Part shown: positions 10,741 through 21,349 of the stretch, piece after piece
Position numbering within the stretch: position 1 is the stretch's first letter
Layout: every line of letters starts with the position of its first letter
Source: Rhipidocladum racemiflorum
Lineage: Eukaryota > Streptophyta > Magnoliopsida > Poales > Poaceae
DNA length: 64,000 nt
Direction: 5' to 3'
Assembly: GCA_036346355.1 (NCBI GenBank)
Contig: CM070572.1
Location: 46,599,944 to 46,663,943 of the forward strand
Position numbers and translations under genes: made by a program
Notes under the pieces: generated by a model
Databases searched by the model: none
What the model was told of the DNA's origin: nothing
The model's input: the letters and a program-made list of their open reading frames with translations, nothing else

Positions 10741-12689
10741 AAATATGGTAACCCCTTAGATTGTACATAAAAAATCAACGAGAACACATAACTAGTTGAT
10801 TTGATCAAAATATTATTGAAAATTAAACAAATATAAACATTTTCATTTACTTAGACAATAATTAGATACCATGTCGCAAACAAAATTATGTATGACTTAG
10901 TTCAGCACGCACATAAGATTATTCATCATACATGTAGATCAAAACACAAAATAAAGGCGATCCTTACTCAAAGATACAAATAGAAGCAAACATAGAACAC
11001 ACTAAAAGTTTAATAATACTTACTACCATATCTCTAGAAAACATATATAACACTTTGCTTACTGTTTTGGTATTTATTTGTGTTTATTGTATTCTTTTTC
11101 GGTAGACGTGGATCCCCAGGGAGCGAGCGCAGGATTCGAAGATCAAGACTCAGCGTTTGCAGTTGATCAACAAGGCAAGTCGTAGTCCTTGTCCATGTTG
11201 GACCCAAGTTTGCAAAATTATTTTTGTTTCCTACAATTGCATGCTAACTGTTTACAAGTGCTATTTACTGGGATTAACTATTACCTGATTGTCGGTATGC
11301 TACCTTGAATAATTGAATTGCCATGTATCCATTGTCACCCTAGGTTGGATTGTTTACTAGTTGGACATATTATAGTACCAACATTGGGTTAGCGTAACTA
11401 TGCTTAGCCATGCTTAGTTGTACGATGGGATCCATGTCACATGTTAAATTCATAATATTGACTTAATGAGATATGGAATTGTGGCGGACAACCATTATTG
11501 TAAAATTTGTTGTGCCATGGTGGGGTGTGCCATTGGTATTGGTTATACAAATGTTGTTTTCACTCGGACAAGTGATCGTGCAGTAAAGGGGGTGCTGTTA
11601 ACACGTTTGGGATGTGGTTGTCTTGCCTGAGTATAGTTAAGGACTTAATCTTGTGCGCCATTGAACTGGGCCTAACCGTACAACCACATGTCTGGTATGG
11701 GACAAACCTGGCTAATTAATTTGCGATGTTTAAATTTAAGTACTGTTGTGGTTGTGGGGGTTCCGGGTTCGACGGGTAGACTCACATGGCGCAAGAGGGG
11801 GCTTCTGTACTGGGCTTTCTGACCCTAATAGCGGTGAAACCTTAGTGGGCAGTACTGGGTTTAGACAAGCATTGTAAAGGCCTTGTTATGATCTCTCTGC
11901 CAACACACCAAAGGAATTGTGTTAATTACGTATGGCATTAAGAGTTGATCATATCTTGTGGGTAAAGCTGTACAACCTCTGCAGAGTGTATGTTAAACTA
12001 TTCGAATAGCCGTGTCCGCGGTCATAGACATGCCTAGGGATTTCACATAGGGTATAGTGTTTTCAAAAAATGTGGAGGGATGGTATTGTTGGAAGTGAAC
12101 GGGGAGTTCACTATTGTTTTCGATGTTAAATTATTAATGCTGTTGAGTTTAGTGGTTGATGGTGATCTAGTTGGTGATGGGTGATGCCTCACTAATTTTG
12201 TGTTGTTGTTTACCATTGATTTACCAGTTATTAATATCTTTGTCAAATATGCTTTGAATCTATTTATTGTATTTACAATCAAGTTATTGCTTTCTGCAAA
12301 ATAACCATATGACCATTCTTGTCAAGCCGTACATTATTTGCATCATTTCCCTACGGCTTTCTGCAAAAGAACAGGGAAATACAGAATTCTACGAGGACTA
12401 TTATGAAGACTACGTGAACTAGGATGGCGCTCCCCAGACGACTGCCTGTGGCATATCGTATGGCCCAAGTTCTTTTATCTTCCGCTGCAAGAGTTTTATT
12501 TGTTTCGTAAGCCCTTAAGGTATTTATGTAAACTTGACCATAAGGTCCGTTGTTACTATTTGCTACTTTCTTAGTTAATTCGATGATGGAATGTTATGTC
12601 AATTTTGTTGCCATTGTGTGCACTAGCGTGATCCTGGACTAGTGCAGTATACACAGAGGGTTTCAGATTCGCAAATCCGGGTCCCGACA
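10741..12689 (+). mobile_element. Ty3/gypsy long LTR (3' end at 12689)
   Basis: Non-coding sequence ending GGGTCCCGACA at 12689, a CA-type LTR end that interrupts a gag reading frame on the opposite strand. The 11600-12060 part (CCGTACAACCACATGTCTGG, CTCTGCAGAG, GCCGTGTCCGCGGTCAT) is a diverged copy of 841-1450, which places both in one LTR family. The 5' limit is not resolved. The last three coding codons before the stop of the 12663-12995 frame come from this LTR. Confidence 0.5.
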
Positions 12690-12995
12690 ATCGTCTTCAG
12701 AATCATGAACATAGTCGCTCACCTCATGTTCCATCCCACCTAGAGGAGCATGGGCAGCAGGTGGAACTTGTTCAGCTGGATTGCGTGCAACATTATTTAG
12801 AGCCAGCAATTGTGCTAGTTGTCCACGGATTTCAGCATATTGTCCACGTATTTCATCAATCTGCGCTCGAATCCTCATCTCATGCCTGTCCAACTGACCC
12901 TTGAAGTGGTTCACCCATCGTCGCTGCTTTGGAGAAAGGGGGTCATCTGTTTCACTTCTAGAGCCATTTCCTCGAACGCTTGAATTATCTGTCAT
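12690..12995 (-). pseudogene. N-terminal fragment of a Ty3/gypsy gag
   Basis: The reading frame starts with ATG at 12995 and encodes about 102 residues of a hydrophilic, likely coiled-coil segment. Landmarks are SPKQRRWVNHFKGQLDRHEM and the tandem-like EIRGQYAEIRGQLAQLL. This resembles the N-terminal region of plant gypsy gag proteins. It lies in the correct place downstream of the LTR end and primer-binding site of the same strand (14309, 14295-14306), about 1.3 kb of leader away. The frame is broken at 12689 by a foreign LTR, so only the N-terminus is left. Confidence 0.6.
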
Positions 12996-13635
12996 GGTTA
13001 GTAGACAGAAAAGAAAATCTCACAAGAATATGATGAGTCCTATGAACTACTGAACCATGACAGTTTTCTATATTCTCACACTCAAGCTTCCACGAAAATT
13101 CTTACAATTTCTTACCCTGTAGCTAGGAAAGGTACAATCGATGTCTAGCTTGTGGTAATCTGTACGCCGAAGGTGTCAATGCGATTGCAAGTCCCCATTC
13201 CTGTATGGTTAGTAGAGGTGGAGCTTTGACATGTATTTTCTTTGTAACAAAGGAAAACTAGAACTGCACTAGCCAAAACAAGTTGAATAAATGTTCAACG
13301 GTAGAACTGTGCTGGTCCTAGGCTAGACCGTGCTAGAGACGCGAGCCTAATCACCAACAATGCCACAATAACGCAAAGAGAACATCCTCAACACAAAGCA
13401 AGCAGCTAGGGCTCCTCTTTTTTTTTTGAGGGAGCCCTAAAACTAAACAACAGACTCAAAAGGACTCCACGCAACACTCACCACACACTTTTTTTGACCA
13501 GGGGTATTCCGGTAAAAGAAGATACTCTCTCTCTCTCTCTAAACTTTGACTTGCGATTTTTTTGTGCGGCCTTTGAATTTGCACCTGCCTTTTCCCTCTT
13601 TGTTTTGGTGCGGCTTTTGTATCTGCACTTGCCTT

Positions 13636-13638
13636 CTC

Positions 13639-13680
<42 letters not shown>
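13636..13680. repeat. (CT)n microsatellite
   Basis: Near-perfect TC dinucleotide run. It makes a false (RE)n open frame on the minus strand. Confidence 0.95.
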
Positions 13681-13681
<1 letters not shown>

Positions 13682-13704
13682 AATCAAGTTCGGAGCGGTC
13701 CAAA

Positions 13705-13895
13705 CTTTGCATTAACTGTTTCGGACGGTCCGAACTCACCCCTTGATTGGACGGTCCGAACTCTCCTCTGATCGAAGTGGTCCAAACTCGCCTCTGATCG
13801 GACGATCCGAACTCACCTCTGTTCGGAGTGGTCCGAACTTGCCTCGGTTCGAAGCGGTCCGAACTTCGCCACTCAGTTCGGAGCGGTCCGAACTT
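13705..13895. repeat. Minisatellite, GGTCCGAACTC-type
   Basis: About eight imperfect units of roughly 23-28 bp carrying CGGACGGTCCGAACTCACC or TCGGAGCGGTCCGAACTTGC. Each unit holds a short palindrome (CGGACGGTCCG / CGGAGCGGTCCG). It lies in the leader of the minus-strand gypsy element. Confidence 0.8.
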
Positions 13896-14294
13896 GCTTC
13901 GACCAATTTTTTTTCATCTTGATCGAAACAAACTCCTTCCTTTGAACAGAAATCAAGATCAATTCAACTTGGGTCCGAATCGACCTCTTAGCAGAAAACA
14001 ACATGGAACTAGACACCAACTCTAAGGACGATACGATGAACAAAAAGTACACTACGACGGCTATGTGATAATAACTCGAAACTCTAAAGGACCAAACACT
14101 AAGACGATCAACGACTCAATAATGCAACGAAAATTCAACAAGTATATGAACTAGACAGAAATAGTAAAGGCTAAACGAGCTAGGATCAAAAGGAAATCAC
14201 TTGATAATTTTTTTGTATGGCTGTTTTCTGGACTCTAGGATGAACAAAACAGATCTAACAACTAGGATAGATGTGTTCTCACCAGGCAACCGAT

Positions 14295-14306
14295 GCTCTA
14301 ATACCA
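14295..14306 (-). promoter_or_regulatory. Primer-binding site (tRNA-iMet type), minus gypsy
   Basis: On the minus strand, TGGTATTAGAGC follows two bases after the LTR end GTGTGCGCATCA. It differs by one base from the usual TGGTATCAGAGC and fixes this as a 5' LTR. Confidence 0.8.
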
Positions 14307-14308
14307 CC

Positions 14309-15760
14309 TGATGCGCACACGGGGGGTTCCCAATCTTCCAATGAGAACGATACGTTGATTTGGGGAGTTGATGAACTCGTAATATTGGCTTCCAACCAGC
14401 GAGGAAAGGAAAACCGGCAATTGTAATGCCGCCAATGCAAGTCGACCAACCATGCTTAGACGCGATGGATCCTTATCCCTGCTAACGATCGAAAAACTTG
14501 CAAGAACAAGTGAGAAGCAATCTGAAGCTTGTATTAATCTAAAATCTCGAACAAGGTGAGGTTCTGTTTCTCGTGTTGGATGGTCTAGTCAACACACGCA
14601 AGATGAGGAGGGACGCACAAGGGGGTCTACCAAACATAACAAAACCTAAAGAACAAAGCATGGAGGTGGCGGCCATATAGAGGGACGGCTAGGGGAGGGG
14701 TGCCCAAGCTAGGGTCAGCCACCACCAAACCCTAAAGTTACATGGGCCATAGGCCCAAAAATACAGTGACGCAGTACCCGAAATTTCTAACCATGATGGT
14801 TTTCTACATATTCCCATTACTCCTTAACGGGTCTGGCCATGGGACTGGATCCATTAGAAAGCTTGTCTCCTAAGCTTTCAAATGAGTGGTCGCACGTCAA
14901 AAACGGACTTCGGATGTGGCCGGGGATTCCGTTTGAAGTCGGGTTTGCTGACACAATGGCTGAGGTGGACGGCCACATCGACGACACGGCGAATCGGGCT
15001 TGGCTGGGTTTTCGGCGAGGGGACGGTGGCTGGGGCTCACCGGCCGTGGGGAAGAAGGCGTGGCCGATGGCGAAATCTGGCCGAATCGAGCACTAGTATC
15101 GGTGGAATTGGAAGAGCACCCCGCGACGCACCCAAAGAAGCAACCGGCACTGGCAGAGATGCAGCACAACTAGAGACCAGCGCTGAGGAAGAAGCTTCGG
15201 CGGTGGCGTTGCTACGGCGAGCAATTGCCCGGTAGCGATGACGTCTCGGCGTGGGTGAAGGGTGGCTACACGTGCGGCTCAAGGTGGGGAACCTGAATCA
15301 GGTGGCGGCACTGGCTATTAAAGCCCTGGGGACGCGGCGGCTACACGACACAGATGCCAAGGCGCGGCTAGGGTTTGCAACGTGCTGGCGGCGGCTGGGC
15401 CAGGGCGGGCTCGCGTGGGCCAAAGCGGGTCGAGGGAAGCACTGGGGCGGCGACGCGTGGCGGCTGAGGCAGACCAGGCCAGCTGGGTTCGGCCCGTGAA
15501 AGGTTTTGGGAAATAAAATCATTTTTCAAATTAAAGAAATTCCAGAAAATCGAATAAATAGCAAATAAATTCAGAAAAATTCCTTGAAGCACAAGGAACC
15601 CAACAAAAAAATGAAAATCTTTGATTTGATGCACAGAGTAAATAAATAAAATCTTTTGGTGTTTAGAAAATTCAAATTAGGCTGGAATTATTTCTGGAAA
15701 ATCCAAATGGTTCTTTTTGACTTTGAAACTTTGCAAAAGCTCAAAAATTGGGATGTTACA
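14309..15760 (-). mobile_element. 5' LTR of minus-strand Ty3/gypsy element
   Basis: It begins TGTAACATCCCA at 15760 and ends GCATCA at 14309, giving a 1.45-kb LTR followed by a primer-binding site. Its 3' 640 bp (about 14309-14950) is an inverted copy of 17758-18384. The GC-rich middle (14880-15500) yields several overlapping open frames on both strands with no known domain, and I read them as chance. Its outer end at 15760 abuts gag sequence on the plus strand, so this element apparently inserted into another gypsy element. Confidence 0.78.
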
Positions 15761-17640
15761 ACGACCACCAAGTGAACATGAACAATGACCGAGCAAATTA
15801 TCGACTCCGCCACAACAAACAAGGTATGGGTAGAAATTAGCATGCTCAAAGGGAAGAACGTAATGATTCTATTGCGCAAATGATATTTACTATGCTTCCT
15901 TTTGATGGTAAATATGACCCTGATGCTTATCTTGATTAGGAGTTGGCAGTAGATCAAAAATTTTCTTGCTATGATTTCTCTAAGTGTAAGAGGGTTCGAG
16001 CTGCCACTAGTGAAATCATGGGTTTTGCATCTGTTTAGTGGCGAGAAAATTGTAGAATCAATTGGGATGTGCCTGTAACTTGGGATGGGTTGAAGCGATT
16101 AATGCGTACTAGATTTGTTCCTTCATATTATGAACGTGAATTACTTAACAAATTGCAACGTTTTAATCAGGATAGTAAATCTGTTGAAGACTATTATCAG
16201 GAATTGCAAATTAGCATGTTACGTTGTGGGTTAGAAGAGGATGAAGATGCTAAAATGGCTCGATTTTTGGGTGGGCTTAACCGGGAAATACATGACATAC
16301 TCGATTATAAAGATTACAATTCTATCACCCGTTTTTATCATCTTACTTTGAAAGCAGAAAGGGAAGTACAGGAACGTCGATCCACGATGCGAGGGAATAT
16401 TGGAGGATCCACCACATCCCAGTCCATCCATATCCCACCAAGACATCATCTTCCATGCCAGGACGTTCTTCTTCACCTACTGCCCCTACTTCCTCTACAC
16501 CAACACACCCCGGAGTCAAGTAAATCAGCTGCCAAACAAGCTCCAGCGAAGAGTGCATCATCCATCACATCTACTGGTCATGCAAGAGAAGTACAATGTT
16601 TTCGATGCAAGGGACATGGCCATGTGATGCATGATTGTCCAAACTGACGTGCTCTAATAATACGAGAAAATGGTGAGTATTCTAGTGCTAGTGACATTGA
16701 TGAGATTGAATCTGCTCTTATTGCCACTAACACTGCAGAACAAGAAGAGATTTGCGATGCTGCCTCGGCAGAGAGATACCCAGCTCTTGTTGTCACACGT
16801 GTACTGCATGCGCAACCCGCACGTGATGAGCCAAATCAGCGCCATACCATCTTCCAAACAAAGTTTGTAGTCAATGAACGAGCAGTGCATGTTATTGTTG
16901 ATGGTGGTAGTTGAAACAACCTTGCTAGTGTGGACATGGTTGAGAAGCTTGGCTTGGCCACATGTCCGCTACAACAACCATACGAGATTGAGTGGCTCAA
17001 CTCTAATGGTAAGGTTAAGGTAATAAAAACCGTTCGAGTTCCTATTTCTATTGGTTCATATCATGATCATGTTGTTTGCGATGTTGTACACATGGATGCT
17101 TGTTCTCTTTTATTGGGTAGACCTTGGATATATGATATATATGCCATACATCATTGTAGGACCAATCAGTACACATTTACTTTCAAGGGAAAGAAATTTA
17201 TTTTGGAACCCATGTCTCCCATAGAATTAAGAAAAATTAATGTAAAGAGAGCACAACAAGAGAAACAAGAAAGTGAACAAAAGAGTGTAGCTAAAGAGTT
17301 AAATTCACCTAAAGCAACAAGTGATAAATCTGATTGCAAATTAAAAGGTGTTGTTTTTTTAACCACCAATGTTATTGCGCATGATGACATCACTACAAGT
17401 TTGCAACCATCTGTTTATATGACTCCTATTGTCACTAACCTTTTACAGGAGCATGAGAAGGAGTCGAGGACGACTCCAATTCAAGAAGAGGAGGATGATG
17501 AGGATATCAACCCCAAGGATACGACTGCTGCCACTACTTCCTCCCGACCGTGCTGTCTTCATCACTTACACTCGATGATGCGACATCTTCGTCGCCAAAG
17601 GGCCTTAATCCATAAGCTCAGCCTTTCAAGCCCATGACAA
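15761..17640 (+). pseudogene. Ty3/gypsy gag-protease fragment
   Basis: Plus-strand gypsy polyprotein. From the left edge the gag domain is readable (LPFDGKYDPDAYLD, RTRFVPSYYERELLNKL, MARFLGGLNREIHDI). A CX2CX4HX4C zinc knuckle follows (CFRCKGHGHVMHDC, 16600-16640), then a retropepsin with VIVDGGS near 16895-16912 and LLGRPWIYD near 17110. Stops interrupt it near 15838, 15939 and 16037, after the zinc knuckle, and just after DGGS at 16912. From 16930 to 17637 the frame is open. The last residues (after about 17600) match where such elements pass from protease toward pol, but no reverse transcriptase or integrase follows: LTR-like sequence does. The gag N-terminus is missing because the minus LTR abuts at 15760. 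Non-functional. Confidence 0.82.
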
Positions 17641-18384
17641 AGGACCAAGGTTCAAGCACGTACTCCGAGGATGGCCCATGCACCAAGGAAGGCCCACATG
17701 GAAACCCAAGAGACCAAAAAGGCCGGTTCGGCCATCCAGCAGTAGCCCAACTGCAAACGGACGCCTCGGCCACATCCAAAGTCCGTTTTTGACGTGCAAC
17801 CACTCGTTTGAAAGATTAGGAGACAAACTTTCTAATGGATCCAGTCCCATGGCCAGATCCATTCAGGAGCAACGGGAATATGCAAAAAAAAACACCACGA
17901 GTCATAAATTTCAGGTGCTACGTCACTGTATTTTTGGGCCTATGGCCCATGTATTTTTAGGGTTTGGTGGTGGCCGACCCTAGCTTGGGCACCCCTACCC
18001 TGGCCGTCCCTCTATATATGGCCGCCACCTCCATGCTTTGTTCTTTTCGTTTTGTTGTGTTTGGTAGACCCCCTTGTGCGTCCCTCCTCGTCTTGCATGT
18101 GTCGACTAAACTATCCAACATGAGAAATAGAACCTCACCTTGTTCAAGATTTTAGATTAATACAAGTTTCAGATTGCTTATCACTTGTTCTTGCAAGTTT
18201 TTCGATTGTTAGCAGGGATAAGGATACATCGCGTCTAAGCATGGTTGATCGACTTGCATTGGTGGTATTGTGATTACCAGTTTTTCTTTCCTCGCTGATT
18301 TGAAGCTAATATCACAAGTTCATGAACTCCCCAAATTGACGTATCGTTCTCATCAGAAGATTGGGAACCCCCGTGTGCGCATCA
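17641..18384 (+). mobile_element. 3' LTR (partial) of plus-strand gypsy element
   Basis: Bases 17758-18384 match the 3' part of the minus LTR at 14309-14950 in inverted orientation, up to the shared GTGTGCGCATCA end at 18384. A TATATAT box lies at 18013-18019. The first part of the LTR, equivalent to the TGTAACATCC start, is not present. The pol region and LTR 5' half were therefore lost by one deletion between about 17640 and 17758. Confidence 0.65.
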
Positions 18385-18709
18385 TTTGTTGTCATATGTT
18401 CGTTCTGCTTTGGGGAAGTGGACTGTAGAAGTAGAGAAGTATGAAATGTAACAGAAGCCACTCAAAATTCTGAATTTGGTTACAGGCAGGTGAGGTTGGG
18501 TATACCAGTCTCAAGCCTCAATTTTGGCTGGCATATGAGCTTTGCTTGCTTGAGTAAGATGTTTACCATAATATCTTCAACCATGATAATTGTTTGGGAT
18601 AGCCCAATCTAGCTTAGAACAACATATCGGTTCCAGTAATCAGCTGTGTGTTGAACTCATGGTGCATGCTTGTCTTACCTTTGTATTAGCATTCTGATCA
18701 GGAGAAGCA
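18385..18709. other. Upstream region or 5' UTR of the VMA21-like gene
   Basis: No open frame. A pyrimidine-poor but plausible 3' splice site (TTCTGATCAG at 18692-18701) sits 8 bases before the start codon and could end a 5'-UTR intron. The left side is cut by the gypsy LTR at 18384, so the native promoter may be displaced. Confidence 0.35.
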
Positions 18710-19229
18710 ATGTCAGGAGTGATCACAAAATTCGCTGTTACATCTATGGTGATGTGGATGGCCCCAGTTGCAATTATGTATGGGTTTTACTTCCAAATTT
18801 TTCCAGGTTTGACTGTTGTTACTCCTGCCTTATGTTGTGCTTCATCTTTTCTATGGAAGTGAAGTGCATACATTTGTAACGAAGTGATGTTTTGCTCTTT
18901 GTTCAGGTGTGAGTCAGCTTTCATCCTCAACTCAAACTTTGTCCAATGGATTCCTTGCTGTCATATCGGTTAATCTGGTGATCGACTTTTACATAGGCAT
19001 GGCGATGAAGGGAACTCCCCACCAAGAGCCACAACCTGATCCAACCTTCCTAGCAAATGCTAAAGCAAGTATTAACCAGTCAACATCTTCTCAAGTGAGT
19101 GATGATACCCAGGGGAAGGGAAAGGTGGAGTATGCAGTACCACAAATTGACTTGAATTTTGCTTCCATTATGCACATGTTATTCAGAATCAGTTGTGTTA
19201 TGTCCTTATGCAGTACCATGCCCTTTTAG
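18710..19229 (+). CDS. VMA21-like: VMA21-like V-ATPase assembly protein (2 exons: 18710-18806, 18907-19229)
   Basis: Probable plant VMA21-domain protein. This family consists of small ER membrane proteins needed to assemble the V0 sector of the vacuolar H+-ATPase. The start is the ATG at 18710 (MSGVITKF). Two hydrophobic segments are visible: residues about 10-28 (VTSMVMWMAPVAIMYGFY) and about 47-64 (FLAVISVNLVIDFYIGM), the second being the conserved GFLAV-SVNLVI-FYI stretch. The hydrophilic tail holds EPQPDPTFLANAKASINQ and ends in KGKGKVE. A 100-bp GT-AG intron splits the Gly33 codon. Predicted length is 139 residues. The homologues I remember stop near residue 107, right after KVE, so the last 32 residues look like a read-through tail. 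Asp at 60, inside the second membrane segment, is unusual. This is the only host gene I can support; it could be a recent pseudogene. Confidence 0.78.
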
Positions 19230-19680
19230 TTCGATGTTACCACTGTAAATTTTGAGAACTATGGAGCCATAAGAAGATGAACCTTTTGTACCCGTTATCA
19301 ATAGACATTGTGTTCGCCTTGATATTTTTATTATGATGCTGAGTATACTGTTGGTCATAAATTATGTACCTATTTTTACTAATTTGGTTAGGTCTTCTTT
19401 AGCATACACTTTAAGTTGTTTGTACACAAATGATTTAGTGCAGTGAGGCTATTATGCTATAGGGGATAAATTATTTTATTAATGCTTAGGTCATTTGCTC
19501 TTATGGACATTTGGTGTTAGAATGTCAGCTGTTATGTTAATTGTTGTCTTGCTGACAACATAGCAAATTTGATCATGTAATCTCAAATTAGGACTAAGCT
19601 AATTCATCATGTAATCTCAAATTATGTGGTACGAAGACTATCCAAGTGTATATTGTTCTGGAAAATAGAAAACTCAAGGA
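19230..19680 (+). other. Probable 3' UTR and downstream flank of the VMA21-like gene
   Basis: AT-rich, with no open frame or repeat. It is consistent with a plant 3' UTR, but no polyadenylation signal can be fixed with confidence. Confidence 0.4.

Positions 19681-19683
<3 letters not shown>

Positions 19684-19722
<39 letters not shown>
19684..19722. repeat. (TA)n microsatellite with short (CA)n
   Basis: Perfect TA dinucleotides, followed by ACACACACACA at about 19724-19734. Confidence 0.95.
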
Positions 19723-19732
<10 letters not shown>

Positions 19733-19745
19733 CATGTACATATAC

Positions 19746-20100
19746 AATATATATTAAAGTTGGGAGCTTTGAGGACCGGAGAAGACCTCCACGTGTCACC
19801 GTTTAAAAAAAACGCGGAGAGGCCATCTGAGGATTTGGAAAGTGTGTTTTGTCCATTTTTTGTTCCTGGTCCATTTTCCCTCAGAAAAAACATGAAAAGA
19901 CCCTCCAAAAATTTAAAAATGCACCTTGGTCCATTTTTTCATCCTCGTCCATTTTTCCCAAAAAATAATTTTTTTATTCAAAAATGGCACTCCGAAAGAC
20001 CCTCTGAAAATTTGTAAAATATATCTCAGTACATTTTTTTTTAAAATGCAAGTCCATTTTTCGTTCACCCGCGCGGTGTGCGCCGCGCTTATTGACCTAG
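19746..20100 (+). mobile_element. Helitron-like non-autonomous unit 4
   Basis: Short unit with the same A/T phrases as the units at 6500-9824 (GGTCCATTTTTTC, CCCAAAAAATAATTTTT). It ends in the palindrome GCGCGGTGTGCGCCGCGC, then ATTGAC, CTAG (20097-20100) and T. The 5' boundary is taken near ATATATATTAAAGTTGGGAG, which resembles Helitron starts in grasses, but it is not firm. Confidence 0.48.
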
Positions 20101-21005
20101 TATTTTCCAAAAGAGGAAGGCTTCGGGAACATCAGTGACATCTTCAGCTTGCTCCGAAGGGGTTACATGTGGAGACCCTTCGGCCGCCCCCCAAAGGGGG
20201 ACCCGCTAAGCCTCTTCGAACGTCTCTGAAGGTGCATCCACGGGAACTGTTAAAGGTCCCTCATCACACCCGAAGGGGGTACAACGAAGGGGATGCGGAT
20301 ATAGGAAAATAGCTAAGTGTGGCTAGACATGATGGAGGCATAGATCTCCACGGCCCCTGGCGGTGATCCACAAATATGATCACCGTGGTGACGATCTAGA
20401 CTTGATTGACCTCAATCAATCGGTGCTTAAGCATTCATGGAGTCTAGGGAGTATAATGGAATGTCTCACCGTGTGGAAGATGCTTAGGAACGAGCTCTCA
20501 AAGTGTTGCCGGAGACGAAGAAGAAAGAGTCCGTCGTGGTGGAGCTACAATGAACGACTAGTTCAATTGGTTGGGGGGTTTTGTTTGTGAAGTGATTAGG
20601 ATACTTCGGCTACAAGCAATTGGAAGGAGGGGCCAAATAAAGGAAATGGTACTAAAATTTCGTTGCGACAGAGGTTCGACCGGGCGGAAAGAAGAAAGCA
20701 AAAAACTCGTGAGCTCGATTAAGAAGCGATGGCTTTAAAGACTCTAGAGGTGGTTGGACACTTAAATAGGGCATTGAGGCAGACTGTACAGGGTTTAAAC
20801 GCGGGTTTAGCCCTTGCGGCCGAGAAGGCTCATGGTGGTGGTCACAACCAAGTTTCGTGGGTCTCACGGACATAGGGTATTGGCATGACTGCCAGAACTA
20901 CAGTGGTGTGTCAGCTGGCATGGGAGAAAAACCTCGATCGATGCGCAGTTGCGGTGGGAGGAAGACAAATCACAGAGGCGGCGCTTGGCTCACTCTAGTT
21001 GCTTC

Positions 21006-21043
<38 letters not shown>

Positions 21044-21340
21044 AAAGGGGTGGAGAGACGGGGATGGCAGGTGGGCTCTCCAGGCCCGTGTGGAAGTGAG
21101 GAGGAGAGAGAGGGCAAGAGTGAATGGGTGACATGTTGGATCAGCCAAGGATTAGGGCCCACATGGTGGTCGGTTAGGGAAGAGTGATGGGTGTTTTCAT
21201 GATTTTTGCTGACGTGTGGGGCAGCATTAAAGGGTCGAGCCCACTCGTCAATGAGAGGAGGAAAGTGAAAGACCAAGATGGCGATCAGAGGGGGGTGAGT
21301 GATCCCAAATAAAATTTCCCCCACTCACAGTACTCAAGAC
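20101..21340. other. Unassigned region
   Basis: Mixed sequence with CTTCGG/CGAAGGGG repeats near 20120-20300 and short frames with no recognisable domain. No gene or element is supported beyond the GA microsatellite. Confidence 0.35.
21008..21042. repeat. (GA)n microsatellite
   Basis: Perfect AG dinucleotide run. It produces a false (RE)n frame. Confidence 0.95.
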
Positions 21341-21349
21341 AATCCCGTA

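Larger units (their letters stand above)
12996..14294 (-). mobile_element. Untranslated leader of the minus-strand gypsy element
   Basis: Non-coding stretch between the primer-binding site and the gag start on the minus strand. It contains a CT/GA microsatellite and a GGTCCGAACTC minisatellite (listed separately). No other gene seen. Confidence 0.5.

Noticed and set aside
13478..13687. Frame encoding (RE)n
   Set aside because: Produced by the CT microsatellite. The same holds for the frames at 20949-21187 over the GA run.
14880..15530. GC-rich open frames on both strands
   Set aside because: They lie within the minus gypsy LTR, overlap in several frames, and show no domain or codon pattern.
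20363..20590. Small frame with an Arg-rich C-terminus
   Set aside because: No domain, no splice or promoter context, in an unassigned region.
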